The notes below the pieces were generated by a model. That model searched no databases and had not been told where the DNA came from. It saw only the letters and a program-made list of their open reading frames with translations. The position numbers and the translations under genes are program-made. A stretch of DNA of 64,000 nt from NCBI GenBank assembly GCA_036004665.1, contig DASYRG010000074.1, positions 1-64,000 on the forward strand. The letters run 5' to 3'. This document shows positions 54,084 to 62,744 of the stretch, one piece after another. This DNA is from JACQGZ01 sp036004665. Lineage in GTDB: Bacteria; Sysuimicrobiota; Sysuimicrobiia; Sysuimicrobiales; Humicultoraceae. The first letter of the stretch is position 1. Every line of letters starts with the position of its first letter.

Positions 54084-54157
54084 CTTCACTCCCCCTAATC
54101 GCACGATGTCCTTTCTGATGCTTCGCAGGAGCCGGCCCGAGCGCCTCTGCGTCTCGG

Positions 54158-54916
54158 TCAGCGCCATCCAGCGCGGACGAGAAGACTGACCCCCGAGAGG
54201 AGGATCAGGACGAGCACGAGCGTCCGGAAGCCCTCAGGCGGCAGCCGGCGGCGTACCCGCATGCCAATCCAGGTGCCGGCCAGCATGGGCAGGCACAAGA
54301 GCAGCGCGAACCAGAGCAGGTTACCGCGGTAGATACCCGCGTGCAGATACGTGAGGACCTGTGTGGAGGTCCCGATGAGAAAGAGGGCCGTCACCCAGAA
54401 GACAAACTCGTCTCTGGCCAGTCCCATGGTGTCGACGTAGGCAGACACCAAGGGCGCGTAAATGGTGGTCGCTCCACCGATGAGGCCGGTCGCCGCCCCG
54501 ACGGTCAGGCTCACGCCGGGGCGGGGCGAGCTCGGCAGCCGCACGGGGAGGCGGAGCAGCGCCGACCCCGCGTACCCGACCGCGATGATCCCGAGGATCA
54601 CGGTCAGCAGCCTCGGGCTGATGTCCCGCAACGCCCTGGCGCCCACCGCCGTCCCGGCCAGCAAGCCCGCGATCATCCAGGCCAGCTGCCGCAGCCGGGT
54701 CACCGATCCCCCTCCCTGAGCGACCATGAAGAGATTGCTGGCCACGGTCGGTACCGCGATCACGACCACTGCCGCGGGCGGCCCGATGATGTTGGCGACC
54801 AGGGGGACGGTGATCAGTGGAAACCCCAGCCCCGCGACCCCCTTGACGGTGGCGGCGCCAAAGACGATCAAACCGATGGCCAACACGGCGGGCCCGGATA
54901 ACGGCGCGATCTCCAT
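54158..54916 (-). CDS. Sulfite exporter TauE/SafE (TSUP) family permease
   Basis: A 252-residue protein with about eight helices. Typical features are AATVKGVAGLGFPLITVPLVA at the first helix pair and TGLIGGATTIYAPLVSAYVDTMGL in the second half. TSUP proteins move sulfite, sulfonates or other anions; the substrate is unknown. The ATG has GGGAG five bases upstream. Confidence 0.88.
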   Translation of the reverse strand: MEIAPLSGPAVLAIGLIVFGAATVKGVAGLGFPLITVPLVANIIGPPAAVVVIAVPTVASNLFMVAQGGGSVTRLRQLAWMIAGLLAGTAVGARALRDISPRLLTVILGIIAVGYAGSALLRLPVRLPSSPRPGVSLTVGAATGLIGGATTIYAPLVSAYVDTMGLARDEFVFWVTALFLIGTSTQVLTYLHAGIYRGNLLWFALLLCLPMLAGTWIGMRVRRRLPPEGFRTLVLVLILLSGVSLLVRAGWR

Positions 54917-54993
54917 GCGGGCTCCCTAGCCTTGGGGACTTCCCCTCGCCGACCACCGATGCCTCCACTGGATGGAGAGAACACTCCGCGAAG

Positions 54994-55197
54994 GTGGTGA
55001 GACTCGTGCAGATTATCGTGCAGGAAGCCAGGACGGTTAAAGGCGATCCGAATTCGATCATCCTGTCCTTTGACATCAACGGGATCCGACGCCCCGCGCG
55101 GGTGAAGGAACTCTTCAACGCCCTCCGCCTGCTGAGGGGGCACGTTGTCAGCCCCTTCCGCCTCTTCTCCCTGATCTTCGCGCTGCTCGACAGCTGA
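54994..55197 (+). CDS. Small hypothetical protein
   Basis: At most 67 residues, beginning at tandem GTG codons; GTG 55006 is favoured by GGTGA five bases upstream and gives 63 residues. It starts QIIVQEARTVKGDPNSIILS, continues FDINGIRRPARVKELFNALRL and ends PFRLFSLIFALLDS, with a hydrophobic tail. I do not recognise the family. It is divergent from the TSUP gene with about 77 bases between. Coding potential is moderate. Confidence 0.45.
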   Translation: MVRLVQIIVQEARTVKGDPNSIILSFDINGIRRPARVKELFNALRLLRGHVVSPFRLFSLIFALLDS

Positions 55198-55262
55198 AGG
55201 TTTGTAGCAGCTCTCACCAGGGGAAATGGGATGTGAAGCGCTGATCTGAGGAGGATGGGACG

Positions 55263-55553
55263 ATGCGCATGATGCTGTGGTTCCTCGCCCTGCTCTTGGT
55301 CCTGAGCGCCGGCGGATCGGCGTTCGCACAACAGCCGGGCTATCCGGGGCAACCCGCCCAGCCAGGACCCCCAGGCCCGCCCGGGCCTCCCGGATCACCG
55401 GTGGCCCCTGGCGCGCCAGGCCAGCCGGGACCGACGATGTTTGGGCTGGACCCATCGCTGGCGCTGCTGCTGGGCCTGGTGCTGCTGGTTGTGATCATCC
55501 TCGCCGTCGTGGCGGCGAGCAGGGGGAATGGCAAGGTCGTCGTGAAGAGCTAG
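55263..55553 (+). CDS. Secreted collagen-like mini-protein with C-terminal membrane helix
   Basis: A 96-residue protein: signal peptide (MRMMLWFLALLLVLSAGGSAFA), a short collagen-like Gly-X-Y stretch of about 30 residues rich in PGPPGPPG and GQPGP, then one membrane helix (SLALLLGLVLLVVIILAVVAA) and a basic tail (KVVVKS). GAGGAGG lies nine bases before the ATG and a strong terminator follows, so it is a real single-gene unit. Function unknown; a membrane-tethered, triple-helix-forming surface peptide is possible. Confidence 0.75.
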   Translation: MRMMLWFLALLLVLSAGGSAFAQQPGYPGQPAQPGPPGPPGPPGSPVAPGAPGQPGPTMFGLDPSLALLLGLVLLVVIILAVVAASRGNGKVVVKS

Positions 55554-55572
55554 GGCGAGGACTTCAAGGAGA

Positions 55573-55610
55573 GGGGATGTCGGCGCATGCCGCCATTCCC
55601 TTTCTTTGTG
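55573..55610 (+). terminator. Intrinsic terminator after the collagen-like gene
   Basis: GGGGATG (73-79 of 555xx) pairs with CATTCCC (55594-55600). After a single mismatch, CGGC pairs with GCCG around loop GCAT. TTTCTTTGTG follows. Confidence 0.85.
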
Positions 55611-55673
55611 TCCGAGCGCCGGTGCAGGTTCGCCGTGGCAAGTTCGTGACACAACCGGTCAATGACGGCAGTA

Positions 55674-55692
55674 GAGTCCCTCTCAGGGACTC
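55674..55692. other. Perfect 8-bp hairpin before the propeller gene
   Basis: GAGTCCCT-CTC-AGGGACTC, 29 bases before the ATG at 55721. There is no T-run, so it is more likely a leader or operator element than a terminator. Confidence 0.4.
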
Positions 55693-55720
55693 AACCCTGA
55701 AGGACTAAGGGGGTGCGACC

Positions 55721-56878
55721 ATGTGGTGGCCCCGCCCCATGGCGCTGGCCGCGCTCGCCCTCGCTGCGGCCCTGCTCGCCGGGCCCCAGCCTGCCATCTC
55801 CGGCTTTCCCGGGAGCAACGGAAAGATCGCCTTCGTCAGCGACCGGAACGGCAACCAGGAGATCTACGTCATGGCCGCCGATGGGACGGGGCAGACGAAC
55901 CTCACGAACAACCCCGCGGCCGACTTCAACCCCGCCTGGTCCCCCGACGGCACCAGGATCGCCTTCGCCAGCGACCGCGCCGGAGGCAACAACTGGGACA
56001 TCTATGTCATGGCTGCGGACGGGACGGGGGTGACCAGGCTGACGACCCATGTGGCCCTGGATTGGAACCCGGCCTGGTCGCCGGACGGGACGAAGATCCT
56101 CTTCACCACCTACCGGTACGGAGGCGGCGAGCTCGCCACCATGAACCCCGACGGGACGGGTGTGACGCGCCTCACGACCAACACCTCCTACGACCGGCAC
56201 CCTAAATGGTCGCCTCTCGGGACTAAGATCGCCTTCGAGTCTTACCGGGGAGGGAGCTGGGAGATTGTGTCGATGAACGCGGACGGGAGCGGCCAGATCA
56301 TCTTGGCCAGCGACCCCTCCTACGACTTCGAGCCCGACTGGTCCCCCGACGGGGCGAAGATCGCCTGGCGGGGCGGACGCGACGACGGGATCGGGGACAT
56401 CTTCGTGATGAATCAGGACGGCACGGGTGTGGTCAACCTGACCAACGACCCGGCCTACGACAGAGAGCCGGGATGGTCTCCCGACGGAACGAAGATCGTG
56501 TACGCCACCGTGCAAGGGGGGAACTTCCAAATCTACACGATGACCGCCAGCGGCGGATCAAAGACGCCACTCACCACCAACTCCGGCAACGACTACGATC
56601 CGGACTGGCAGGTGGGGAGCGGATCCCCCACCTCCTTCACGCTGACCATTCGTCTGGCTGGCGCCGGCTCAGGAAGCGTGCGCAGCAGCCCGGCGGGCGT
56701 CAGATGCCCGCCCGACTGCGCGGAATCGTACGCCGCCGGGACCGTGGTCAGGTTGGCGGCGCGAGTCAGGAGCGGCTCGAGTTTCGGGGGGTGGTCGGGC
56801 GCGTGTACCGGCACGGGTGGATGCGTCGTGACAATGAACGCGGCAAAGACGGTCACTGCCACGTTCACGTCCCCCTGA
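55721..56878 (+). CDS. Secreted TolB-like beta-propeller with C-terminal bacterial repeat domain
   Basis: A 385-residue protein. Signal peptide (about 1-27). Six PD40/TolB-type blades follow, each built on the pattern KIAF.S.R.G..EIYVM.ADGTG...LT....D..PAWSPDG. Residues about 308-385 form a divergent InlB B-repeat-like domain (GSGSVRSSPAGVRCPPDC, FGGWSGACTGTGGCVVTMNAAKTVTATF) with four cysteines. It probably acts outside the cell in binding. The ATG has GGGGGTG five bases upstream. It lacks the N-terminal domain of genuine TolB, and no tol/pal genes are near. Confidence 0.85.
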   Translation: MWWPRPMALAALALAAALLAGPQPAISGFPGSNGKIAFVSDRNGNQEIYVMAADGTGQTNLTNNPAADFNPAWSPDGTRIAFASDRAGGNNWDIYVMAADGTGVTRLTTHVALDWNPAWSPDGTKILFTTYRYGGGELATMNPDGTGVTRLTTNTSYDRHPKWSPLGTKIAFESYRGGSWEIVSMNADGSGQIILASDPSYDFEPDWSPDGAKIAWRGGRDDGIGDIFVMNQDGTGVVNLTNDPAYDREPGWSPDGTKIVYATVQGGNFQIYTMTASGGSKTPLTTNSGNDYDPDWQVGSGSPTSFTLTIRLAGAGSGSVRSSPAGVRCPPDCAESYAAGTVVRLAARVRSGSSFGGWSGACTGTGGCVVTMNAAKTVTATFTSP

Positions 56879-57515
56879 ACGACTCAGGCCAAATCCGAAC
56901 CATGGGACGTCCGTGCTGGTGGTGCAGACTCGTGATCTGATCTCTCAAGCGCCTTCGGGCATTGCCTTTGTGCCGACGACACGGAGCGCGGAGAAGAGAC
57001 GCCCTCATCGGATGAGCGAATGAAACTCGGCTGCGTCTCACGATCATTCGACAGAATCGATTTTTATCCGAACGGAATTTCGGGATTGCCGCGATTCGAT
57101 GCTGCGACTACAATTTCCCTTGCCCGTCACCCGACGAGCGTACAGTAGTAAGTCGGGTAATAAGCCGAGCGAGCAAGATCGGTGCGCAAAGCTGGACAGT
57201 AACCCCTTCGCGGGGGGCCATGGTCCCGCTCCATGACCGGTCCCAGAACTCGGCCCATGATCCGGCCCATGACTCAGGTTTGTCGGGTGGCGGGTTTATC
57301 TTTCTCCTGATCCTGCCCTCGCGATGCACACGCGATGTCCGGCCGCCGATGGTGAGTCTCTGTCGGTAGGAGGCTCGAGAGGACGCTCTCGGTGGGACAG
57401 CATCCAGGACCAGATCGGGAATTTGGCCATCCTGGTGACAGCCCGCGCTGAGCAGGCGCACCCCGCGGCGGCCGAAGCCTAAGAGCCGTTCACCCTCTGG
57501 GCTTGCTCCTCGCCT
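56879..57515. other. 637 bases without a supported gene; degenerate short repeats
   Basis: No ORF here has a recognisable product. A 117-codon minus frame (57108-57461) is mostly low-complexity, with W/S-rich repeats. Between about 57219 and 57288 a CCCATGA-centred motif of 12-18 bases recurs imperfectly. The stretch near 57050-57110 is less GC-rich than its surroundings. It may be decayed sequence or the 3' region of the propeller unit. Confidence 0.5.
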
Positions 57516-58076
57516 CTAGGCTGTTCCCGAAGCCGTCGGTGCGGCGGCCTGGCCGGCGGAAGAGCGGCGGAGCGCCCTGATCGCGAGAAGCACTGCGTCA
57601 CCCACGACCGCGAGTATGAGGATGGCGGGCATCAGCCACCCCGGGTACGAGAGGCCCAACGCCGCATCAAGCGCCCAGCGTCCATGACCGATGAGAGTCA
57701 GGGCAAGGGCGCCCGCGGTGATGGGGATCGGAAACTCGACCCCGACGCCCTGGGGAGAAGCCCACCAGCCGTATGGCCAGTGGGCGGTCAGCGTCACGAT
57801 CACCATGTCGCCGAAGATGATGCCAGGACCGAGCGGGCCCCCCAGGCCGAAGACCGTCAGCAGACCGCCCCCCACTTCCGCGAGAATCGACACGACGGCC
57901 CAAAACAGAGGAGGCCAGAATCCCAAGTTGCCGAAGAAGCCAGCCGTTCCACGGAAGGCAGCCACGCCGCGCATCCCCATGATGGAAATTGGCCACCCAA
58001 TCTTGATCAGTCCGTGAGCGAGCACGACGCTGCCGATGGCGACGCGAAGGATGAGCAGCCCGAGATCGACGTTCAT
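57516..58076 (-). CDS. DoxX-family membrane protein
   Basis: A 186-residue protein with four main helices: LLILRVAIGSVVLAHGLIKIGW, FFGNLGFWPPLFWAVVSILAEVGGGLLTVFG, MVIVTLTAHWPYGWWASPQGVGVEFPI and a final helix pair. This is the DoxX pattern. In other bacteria DoxX proteins act in thiol or quinone stress responses. AGGAGG precedes the ATG. It is divergent from an HxlR regulator, a common pairing, and probably its target. Confidence 0.88.
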   Translation of the reverse strand: MNVDLGLLILRVAIGSVVLAHGLIKIGWPISIMGMRGVAAFRGTAGFFGNLGFWPPLFWAVVSILAEVGGGLLTVFGLGGPLGPGIIFGDMVIVTLTAHWPYGWWASPQGVGVEFPIPITAGALALTLIGHGRWALDAALGLSYPGWLMPAILILAVVGDAVLLAIRALRRSSAGQAAAPTASGTA

Positions 58077-58128
58077 GCTGAAGCCTCCTGTGTTCCTTTG
58101 AGTTTCTTAGTGCTCTTTCATCTTCTCG

Positions 58129-58143
58129 GTACTTATTTGTAAC
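58129..58143. promoter_or_regulatory. Candidate HxlR-family operator
   Basis: GTACTTATTTGTAAC contains the inverted TAC-N6-GTA half sites characteristic of YodB/HxlR-type operators. It overlaps the predicted doxX -10 (TACAAA, with TTCTGA 17 bases upstream on the minus strand). The intergenic region is 145 bases. Confidence 0.45.
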
Positions 58144-58221
58144 TGGGGCCATGATGCGTCAGAATGAACAGGGCGGCAAGAAGGTACTTTCGCCATCCTC
58201 ACTGACCTGGAGGTAACTGAG

Positions 58222-58641
58222 GTGAAGCACACCATCGCGTCCAGCACCAGAGCCCAGGCGGATACGCCCTGCCGCGCGCGCGATGTCCTCGACAGGGTCG
58301 GCGACAAGTGGTCGGTCTACGTGATCAGCCTGCTCGGAGAGGGCACGCGGCGCTTCACAGACCTGCTGCGGAGCATCGATGGGATCAGCCAGCGGATGCT
58401 GACGGTGACGCTGCGCGGGCTCGAGCGGGATGGAATCCTCACGCGAACGGTCTACCCTGTGGTTCCCCCCAGGGTCGACTATGCGCTCACGCCGATGGGG
58501 CGCACCCTCCTGGCGACAATCACGCAACTCGTCGTCTGGGCCGACAGGCACACCGATGAGATTGAGGCCGCCCGGGTACGGTATGACGCGAGGCCGGGCG
58601 CTCAGGTGAGGGCGTTAGCTCGCACGCATCTGGCCGGGTGA
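58222..58641 (+). CDS. HxlR-family transcriptional regulator
   Basis: A 139-residue winged-helix protein: CRARDVLDRVGDKWSVYVISLLGEGTRRFTDLLRSIDGISQRMLTVTLRGLERDGILTRTVYPVVPPRVDYALTPMGRTL in order. Cys17 matches the redox-sensing Cys near the N-terminus of YodB-type members. SD GGAGGT lies 9-14 bases upstream. It probably represses the divergent doxX in response to quinones or electrophiles. Confidence 0.9.
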   Translation: MKHTIASSTRAQADTPCRARDVLDRVGDKWSVYVISLLGEGTRRFTDLLRSIDGISQRMLTVTLRGLERDGILTRTVYPVVPPRVDYALTPMGRTLLATITQLVVWADRHTDEIEAARVRYDARPGAQVRALARTHLAG

Positions 58642-58645
58642 GCCT

Positions 58646-59058
58646 CTACTGCAGCTTCGACTCGATCCGCCGGTCGGGGATGAGCCACATCACCGCCACG
58701 ACGACGTAGAGCCCCATCGCGATCCACCGGTTAACGAAAGCCAGGAGGGATGGCGCCCGCGCACAGCACTCCCGACAGCTTCCCCTTCACATTCCTTGCC
58801 CACGGCCGCCGCGAGTCTCGACCTGGCGCCTTGCTGCCCGATGATCGCAGTCTGGAGCACTAGGTAAGCCAGGCCGCACATCAGAAGCACCGCACCATAC
58901 ACGGCGGTGGGCAACGGCGCGACGTGGTTTTCTCCCATCCAGCCAGGACGCACCGCTTGCCAGTGGGCGCCCTCGGGAACCCTTAGCTCCAAGACCATGA
59001 TCGTGATCAGGATGGCGATCACGGCATCACTGAAGGCTTCCAGACGTCCTTGCGGCAA
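58646..59058 (-). pseudogene. Decayed TMEM175/DUF1211 K+ channel gene
   Basis: Recognisable pieces of bacterial TMEM175 are present in order: GRLEAFSDAVIAILITIMVLELRVPEG, WMGENHVAPLPTAVYGAVLLMCGLAYLVLQ, KGKLSGVL and AFVNRWIAMGLYVVVAVMWLIPDRRIE. Between VPEGAHWQAVRP and GWMGEN about 55 residues (the central helices) are missing, joined in frame. Near the C-terminus two frameshifts are needed to follow the family to its TAG at 58646. The start is a possible TTG at 59058. It is convergent with the HxlR gene. The 275 bases to 59333 hold no gene. Confidence 0.8.
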
Positions 59059-59333
59059 GCCTATCGTGGCCAGCGACCCCGCCAAGCGACACGGCGATCC
59101 GAACGTGCGATGAAGGGCCGTCCCCCTTCTCGCACCTTCTTCGATCCTATCCTGGCACAGAGGGCTCCCTCGCAGAAAGATGGGAAAGGTGCTTAGGGGT
59201 GTCTCGCGCCTCCGGGAGGACGAGTTCGATCCCATGACGCTTGGCAGCCGAAATGGCGCGTGTTCGAGAGACGGGGGTCCCGATGACGGTCCACGATGGG
59301 TGACCTGACGCGTGCAACCGCAGATCCCGACGC

Positions 59334-61421
59334 CTAGGGCTGGTGGAGCTTCTTCAGTCCTTCCAGGTCCTGCCGCAGCACGTCGTTGCGCGGGTTGAGC
59401 CTGAGAGCACTCTCCCAGACCTGGATCGCCGCGGGGAACTGCCGCAGGCGAACGTAAGCCCAACCCAAGTTAATGAGGATCCCCGGATCTGTTGGCGCCT
59501 TCCCGTGGGCGAGCCGCAGAATCGTGATCGCCTGGGCAGGACGACCCTGTGTCAGGTATAGGAATCCCTGGACTCGCAACAGGGCCACATCCTGGCCGAA
59601 GCGATGTATGCCGTCCTGGACGATCATCTCCGCCTCACCGAGCCGCCGTCGATCGAGGAATTGGTTGGCGGCCCAGGCGTAGGCCTCGGGGCCTGAGCGG
59701 ACGCTGCTTAGCACTTCGTGCAGCAGCCACTCTGCGTTGGGATGCTGACGATGACGCAGCAGAAAATCCCCCAACGCCACAACCGTGTCGTCCAATTCCG
59801 GATCGAGGTGCCGTACGCGGGCAAATGACCGCAATGCCCCGAGACGGTTCCCCATGATCCGCTGGGTGAGCGCAAGAAAGGCGTGGGCGATGGGATCCTC
59901 GGGCTGTTGACTCACCGCCTCAACGAAAAGCGGGAGCGCCGCCTCCGGGCGACGTTCCAGGAGAAATTGCCCACCCTCTTCCAGAGGGGGCCTGAGCCGC
60001 CTGGCGGTGAGATGGGGGGTGATTGTGGCAACAATCGCCAGCGCAATCATGGCGCCGGCCACGCCGCGGACCGTTCCCAGTCGCGCCCAGGTCGGGGAGG
60101 CGCCAGCCAGTCCGGCACGCTGCCATCCCGCATCTTCGATCGACAGGGAGCGGGTGTGCGCCGTCTTCAACCAGGTCCGGCGGCGCTGAAACACGATTCC
60201 CAGGAAGCCAAGGAGCGGCCAGGAGAGACCGATCAAGAGGACGCCCGCCAGGGTGGACGGCCTGGCATACAGCCCGGCGGGAAGTCCCTCCAGCCGCAGG
60301 GCCAGATACGGATACATGAGCGATGCCAGGAGGAGCACCGGAGGAACCCAGGGTGGATAGAGATACGAGAAGAGAGGAACGAACCAGTTCACCATGTAGA
60401 CCAGGCTGATCAGCAGAGCGACAGCCAGCCAGATGGGCGCGGCCAGGTAGACCACAGCATCCCAGGCCACCGGATCGGCCGCGCCGATGGCCCGGCGGAG
60501 CAACGCTCCCAGATACCGGAAAGCCACGCTGGCGTGTCCCTGCATCCAGCGCAACCGCTGGCGAAAGGCCACCCGGAAGGTGAGCGGTTTCTCGTCATAG
60601 ACGACCGCCTCCCATGCCCAGGTGGGCCGGACACCCGCCAGGATAGCGCGGATCTGGAACTCAAGATCCTCAGTGAGGGCGTCACACTGCCACCCCAGGC
60701 GCCGGAGCAGCGGCATCGCGATGCACAGCCCGGTGCCGCCGAGTGAACTGCTGAGTCCCAGGTTGAACTTGGCCAGTTGAAAGAAGCGGTTGGTATAGGC
60801 ATAGCTAGCATAAATGGCGCGCGTGATCCAAGAGTCATCCGGATTCTTGGTTCCTAGATACCCCTGGATGACCTCATCCCCGCGCTGGAGGTACGCGTCC
60901 ATCGTCTGAAGGAAGTCTCGCGTAACGACATTGTCGGCGTCCACGATCGCGACGGCGTCGTACTCCTCCTGCTGCCCCCAGACGTGGTGGAGGAGCCAGT
61001 CCAGCGCAGCCCCCTTGCCGGCGCGGGGAAGGTCGCGCCGTTCGAACACGACGGCCCCCGCCTCTCGGGCGGCGCCCGCGGTGTGGTCGTTGCAGGCATC
61101 GGCAACTACGAAGACCCTGAACAGATGCGCCGGATATCGTTGCGCGCGCAGACTGGCGAGGAGTTGCCCGATGACGGCTTCTTCGTTGTGCGCGGCCACT
61201 AGCACGGCAAAGCGCGACCGGGTGCGGCCCGGCATCAGCATCGGCGCCGGCTGCAGACCGAAGAGCACGAGGGAGAGGTGGTAGATGAAGAGCCCGATGT
61301 AGAAGGTCTGCAGGGGGAACATCAGGCGGTCGAGCGGTTTTGCGGAGGGGATGAGGAACCCGAAGAAGATGGAGAGTGGAAGGATGCCTCCCAAGAACGC
61401 TCTGAGTGTCTGCCGTGCCAT
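59334..61421 (-). CDS. Processive family 2 glycosyltransferase with C-terminal TPR repeats
   Basis: A 695-residue membrane protein. Two N-terminal helices lead to a GT2 domain: VLVAAHNEEAVIGQLLASL, GKGAALDWLLHHVWG, DAVAIVDADNVV (DxD), ALTEDLEFQIRAI (TED) and QRLRWMQGHASVA (QxxRW, typical of processive synthases such as cellulose or hyaluronan type). Four to five helices follow (about 335-430), then another helix (about 465) and a TPR tail of about five repeats (LINLGWAYVRLRQFPAAIQVWESALRLNP). ATG 61421 has GGTGGAGG close upstream. The product polymer is unknown; no partner export genes are adjacent. Confidence 0.82.
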   Translation of the reverse strand: MARQTLRAFLGGILPLSIFFGFLIPSAKPLDRLMFPLQTFYIGLFIYHLSLVLFGLQPAPMLMPGRTRSRFAVLVAAHNEEAVIGQLLASLRAQRYPAHLFRVFVVADACNDHTAGAAREAGAVVFERRDLPRAGKGAALDWLLHHVWGQQEEYDAVAIVDADNVVTRDFLQTMDAYLQRGDEVIQGYLGTKNPDDSWITRAIYASYAYTNRFFQLAKFNLGLSSSLGGTGLCIAMPLLRRLGWQCDALTEDLEFQIRAILAGVRPTWAWEAVVYDEKPLTFRVAFRQRLRWMQGHASVAFRYLGALLRRAIGAADPVAWDAVVYLAAPIWLAVALLISLVYMVNWFVPLFSYLYPPWVPPVLLLASLMYPYLALRLEGLPAGLYARPSTLAGVLLIGLSWPLLGFLGIVFQRRRTWLKTAHTRSLSIEDAGWQRAGLAGASPTWARLGTVRGVAGAMIALAIVATITPHLTARRLRPPLEEGGQFLLERRPEAALPLFVEAVSQQPEDPIAHAFLALTQRIMGNRLGALRSFARVRHLDPELDDTVVALGDFLLRHRQHPNAEWLLHEVLSSVRSGPEAYAWAANQFLDRRRLGEAEMIVQDGIHRFGQDVALLRVQGFLYLTQGRPAQAITILRLAHGKAPTDPGILINLGWAYVRLRQFPAAIQVWESALRLNPRNDVLRQDLEGLKKLHQP

Positions 61422-61637
61422 CGACCTCCACCTGGAATGGCGGCTCTTCCGGCTCCAGTCAGTGAGGCTCAAGCGCAAACGCACGAAGTGATCCGAGCCG
61501 GAACGCTTGATGATCGGATTGTATGTGCGCGGGTTTCTTATATCATTTCTGGAGTGGATGTCAAACGTCCGCCATTCATCCGTGACGCGTCTCGCCTATC
61601 TTTGTTTCGCGCGTCGCGTCCATGGAAGAATCAGGAG

Positions 61638-62744
61638 GTGCGTTGGCCCATCCGAGTCGCCCTGCTGACCCTGACGCTCGTGGGCGCACTAGCGATGCCT
61701 GTTGCGCCCCAGGCCCAGGTGGAGGTGGTTGCCCGCGGGCTGAGAGTCCCCTGGGCGCTTGTTTTTGCTCCCGATGGACGGGCGTTTGTGACCGAACGAT
61801 CAGGCCGGGTACGGGTGCTGACCCGTGGTGTGCTCGACGCCGCGCCATACTTTGTCGTACCCGGCGTTGCCGCAGAAGGGGAAGGCGGCCTGTTGGGTCT
61901 GGCACTCCACCCGGATTTCCCGCGCCAACCCTTCCTCTATCTCTACTACACAACGAAGATCGGTGCACAGATGTACAATCGGGTGATCCGGCTTGAAGAC
62001 CGAGCGGGACGGGCAGGGAGCTGGCGGGTCATCGTCGACCGCATCCCCGGCTTCGTTTACCACGATGGGGGGCGAATTGCGTTCGGGCCGGACGGCAGCC
62101 TATACATCGGGACGGGCTACGCGGACACCCCCGCGCTGGCTCACCAACTTGACTCCCTCGCCGGCAAGATTCTACGCGTCAACGATGACGGTTCAATACC
62201 GGCCGACAACCCGTTTCCCGGTTCGCCGATCTATTCATACGGGCACCGCAATGTCCAAGGACTGGCCTGGCATCCGCTCACAAAACGTCTCTACGCTACA
62301 GAACACGGACCCACAGGGGAAGGTGGCCTCTGCTGTCGAGATGAGGTGAATCTGATCGTGCCGGGGAAAGATTACGGCTGGCCGATGGTCAGCGGCGTCG
62401 TCGGTGATCCTCGTTTTGTCGACCCACTGCTGTCCAGCGGACCCACGGAGATCTGGGCGCCATCGGGACTGACCTTCGCCACGGAGGAGGGAACCCTGCG
62501 CTATTCACTCTTCTTCGCCGCCCTCAGGGGTCGGCACTTGCACCGAGTCGTTCTGGACGAGGAGGGTATGCGGGTTCTGGCCGACGAAAAGTTGTTGCCC
62601 TGGCAGTTTGGTCGGCTGCGCGACGTGGTGCAGGGCCCTGACGGGTGGCTGTATGTGCTAACGTCCAACCGCGACGGGCGCGGCGTCCCCACGGCGGGCG
62701 ACGACCGCGTGCTCCGTGTTCGACTATCGGTGCCTCCCTACTAA
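61638..62744 (+). CDS. Exported PQQ-dependent sugar dehydrogenase-like beta-propeller
   Basis: About 368 residues. Signal peptide (VALLTLTLVGALAMPVAPQAQ) then the sGDH/Yli-type propeller: RAFVTERSGRVRVLTRG, EGEGGLLGLALHPDFP, RIAFGPDGSLYIGTGYAD, SLAGKILRVNDDGSIPADNPF, YSYGHRNVQGLAWHP, ATEHGPTGEGG and DEVNLIVPGKDYGWP. In soluble glucose dehydrogenases these loops bind PQQ and Ca2+. The start is uncertain: GTG 61638 begins the signal peptide but its only SD (GGAGG) abuts it; in-frame TTG 61602 and GTG further up also exist. It is divergent from the glycosyltransferase. Confidence 0.82.
   Translation: MRWPIRVALLTLTLVGALAMPVAPQAQVEVVARGLRVPWALVFAPDGRAFVTERSGRVRVLTRGVLDAAPYFVVPGVAAEGEGGLLGLALHPDFPRQPFLYLYYTTKIGAQMYNRVIRLEDRAGRAGSWRVIVDRIPGFVYHDGGRIAFGPDGSLYIGTGYADTPALAHQLDSLAGKILRVNDDGSIPADNPFPGSPIYSYGHRNVQGLAWHPLTKRLYATEHGPTGEGGLCCRDEVNLIVPGKDYGWPMVSGVVGDPRFVDPLLSSGPTEIWAPSGLTFATEEGTLRYSLFFAALRGRHLHRVVLDEEGMRVLADEKLLPWQFGRLRDVVQGPDGWLYVLTSNRDGRGVPTAGDDRVLRVRLSVPPY

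Noticed and set aside
55340..55534. Minus-strand frame over the collagen-like gene
   Set aside because: Gly-Pro repeats read as Gly-Pro on both strands; the plus frame has signal peptide, SD and terminator.
57108..57461. 117-codon minus frame with W/S-rich repeats
   Set aside because: No SD, no family, low complexity; described as a gene-free region instead.
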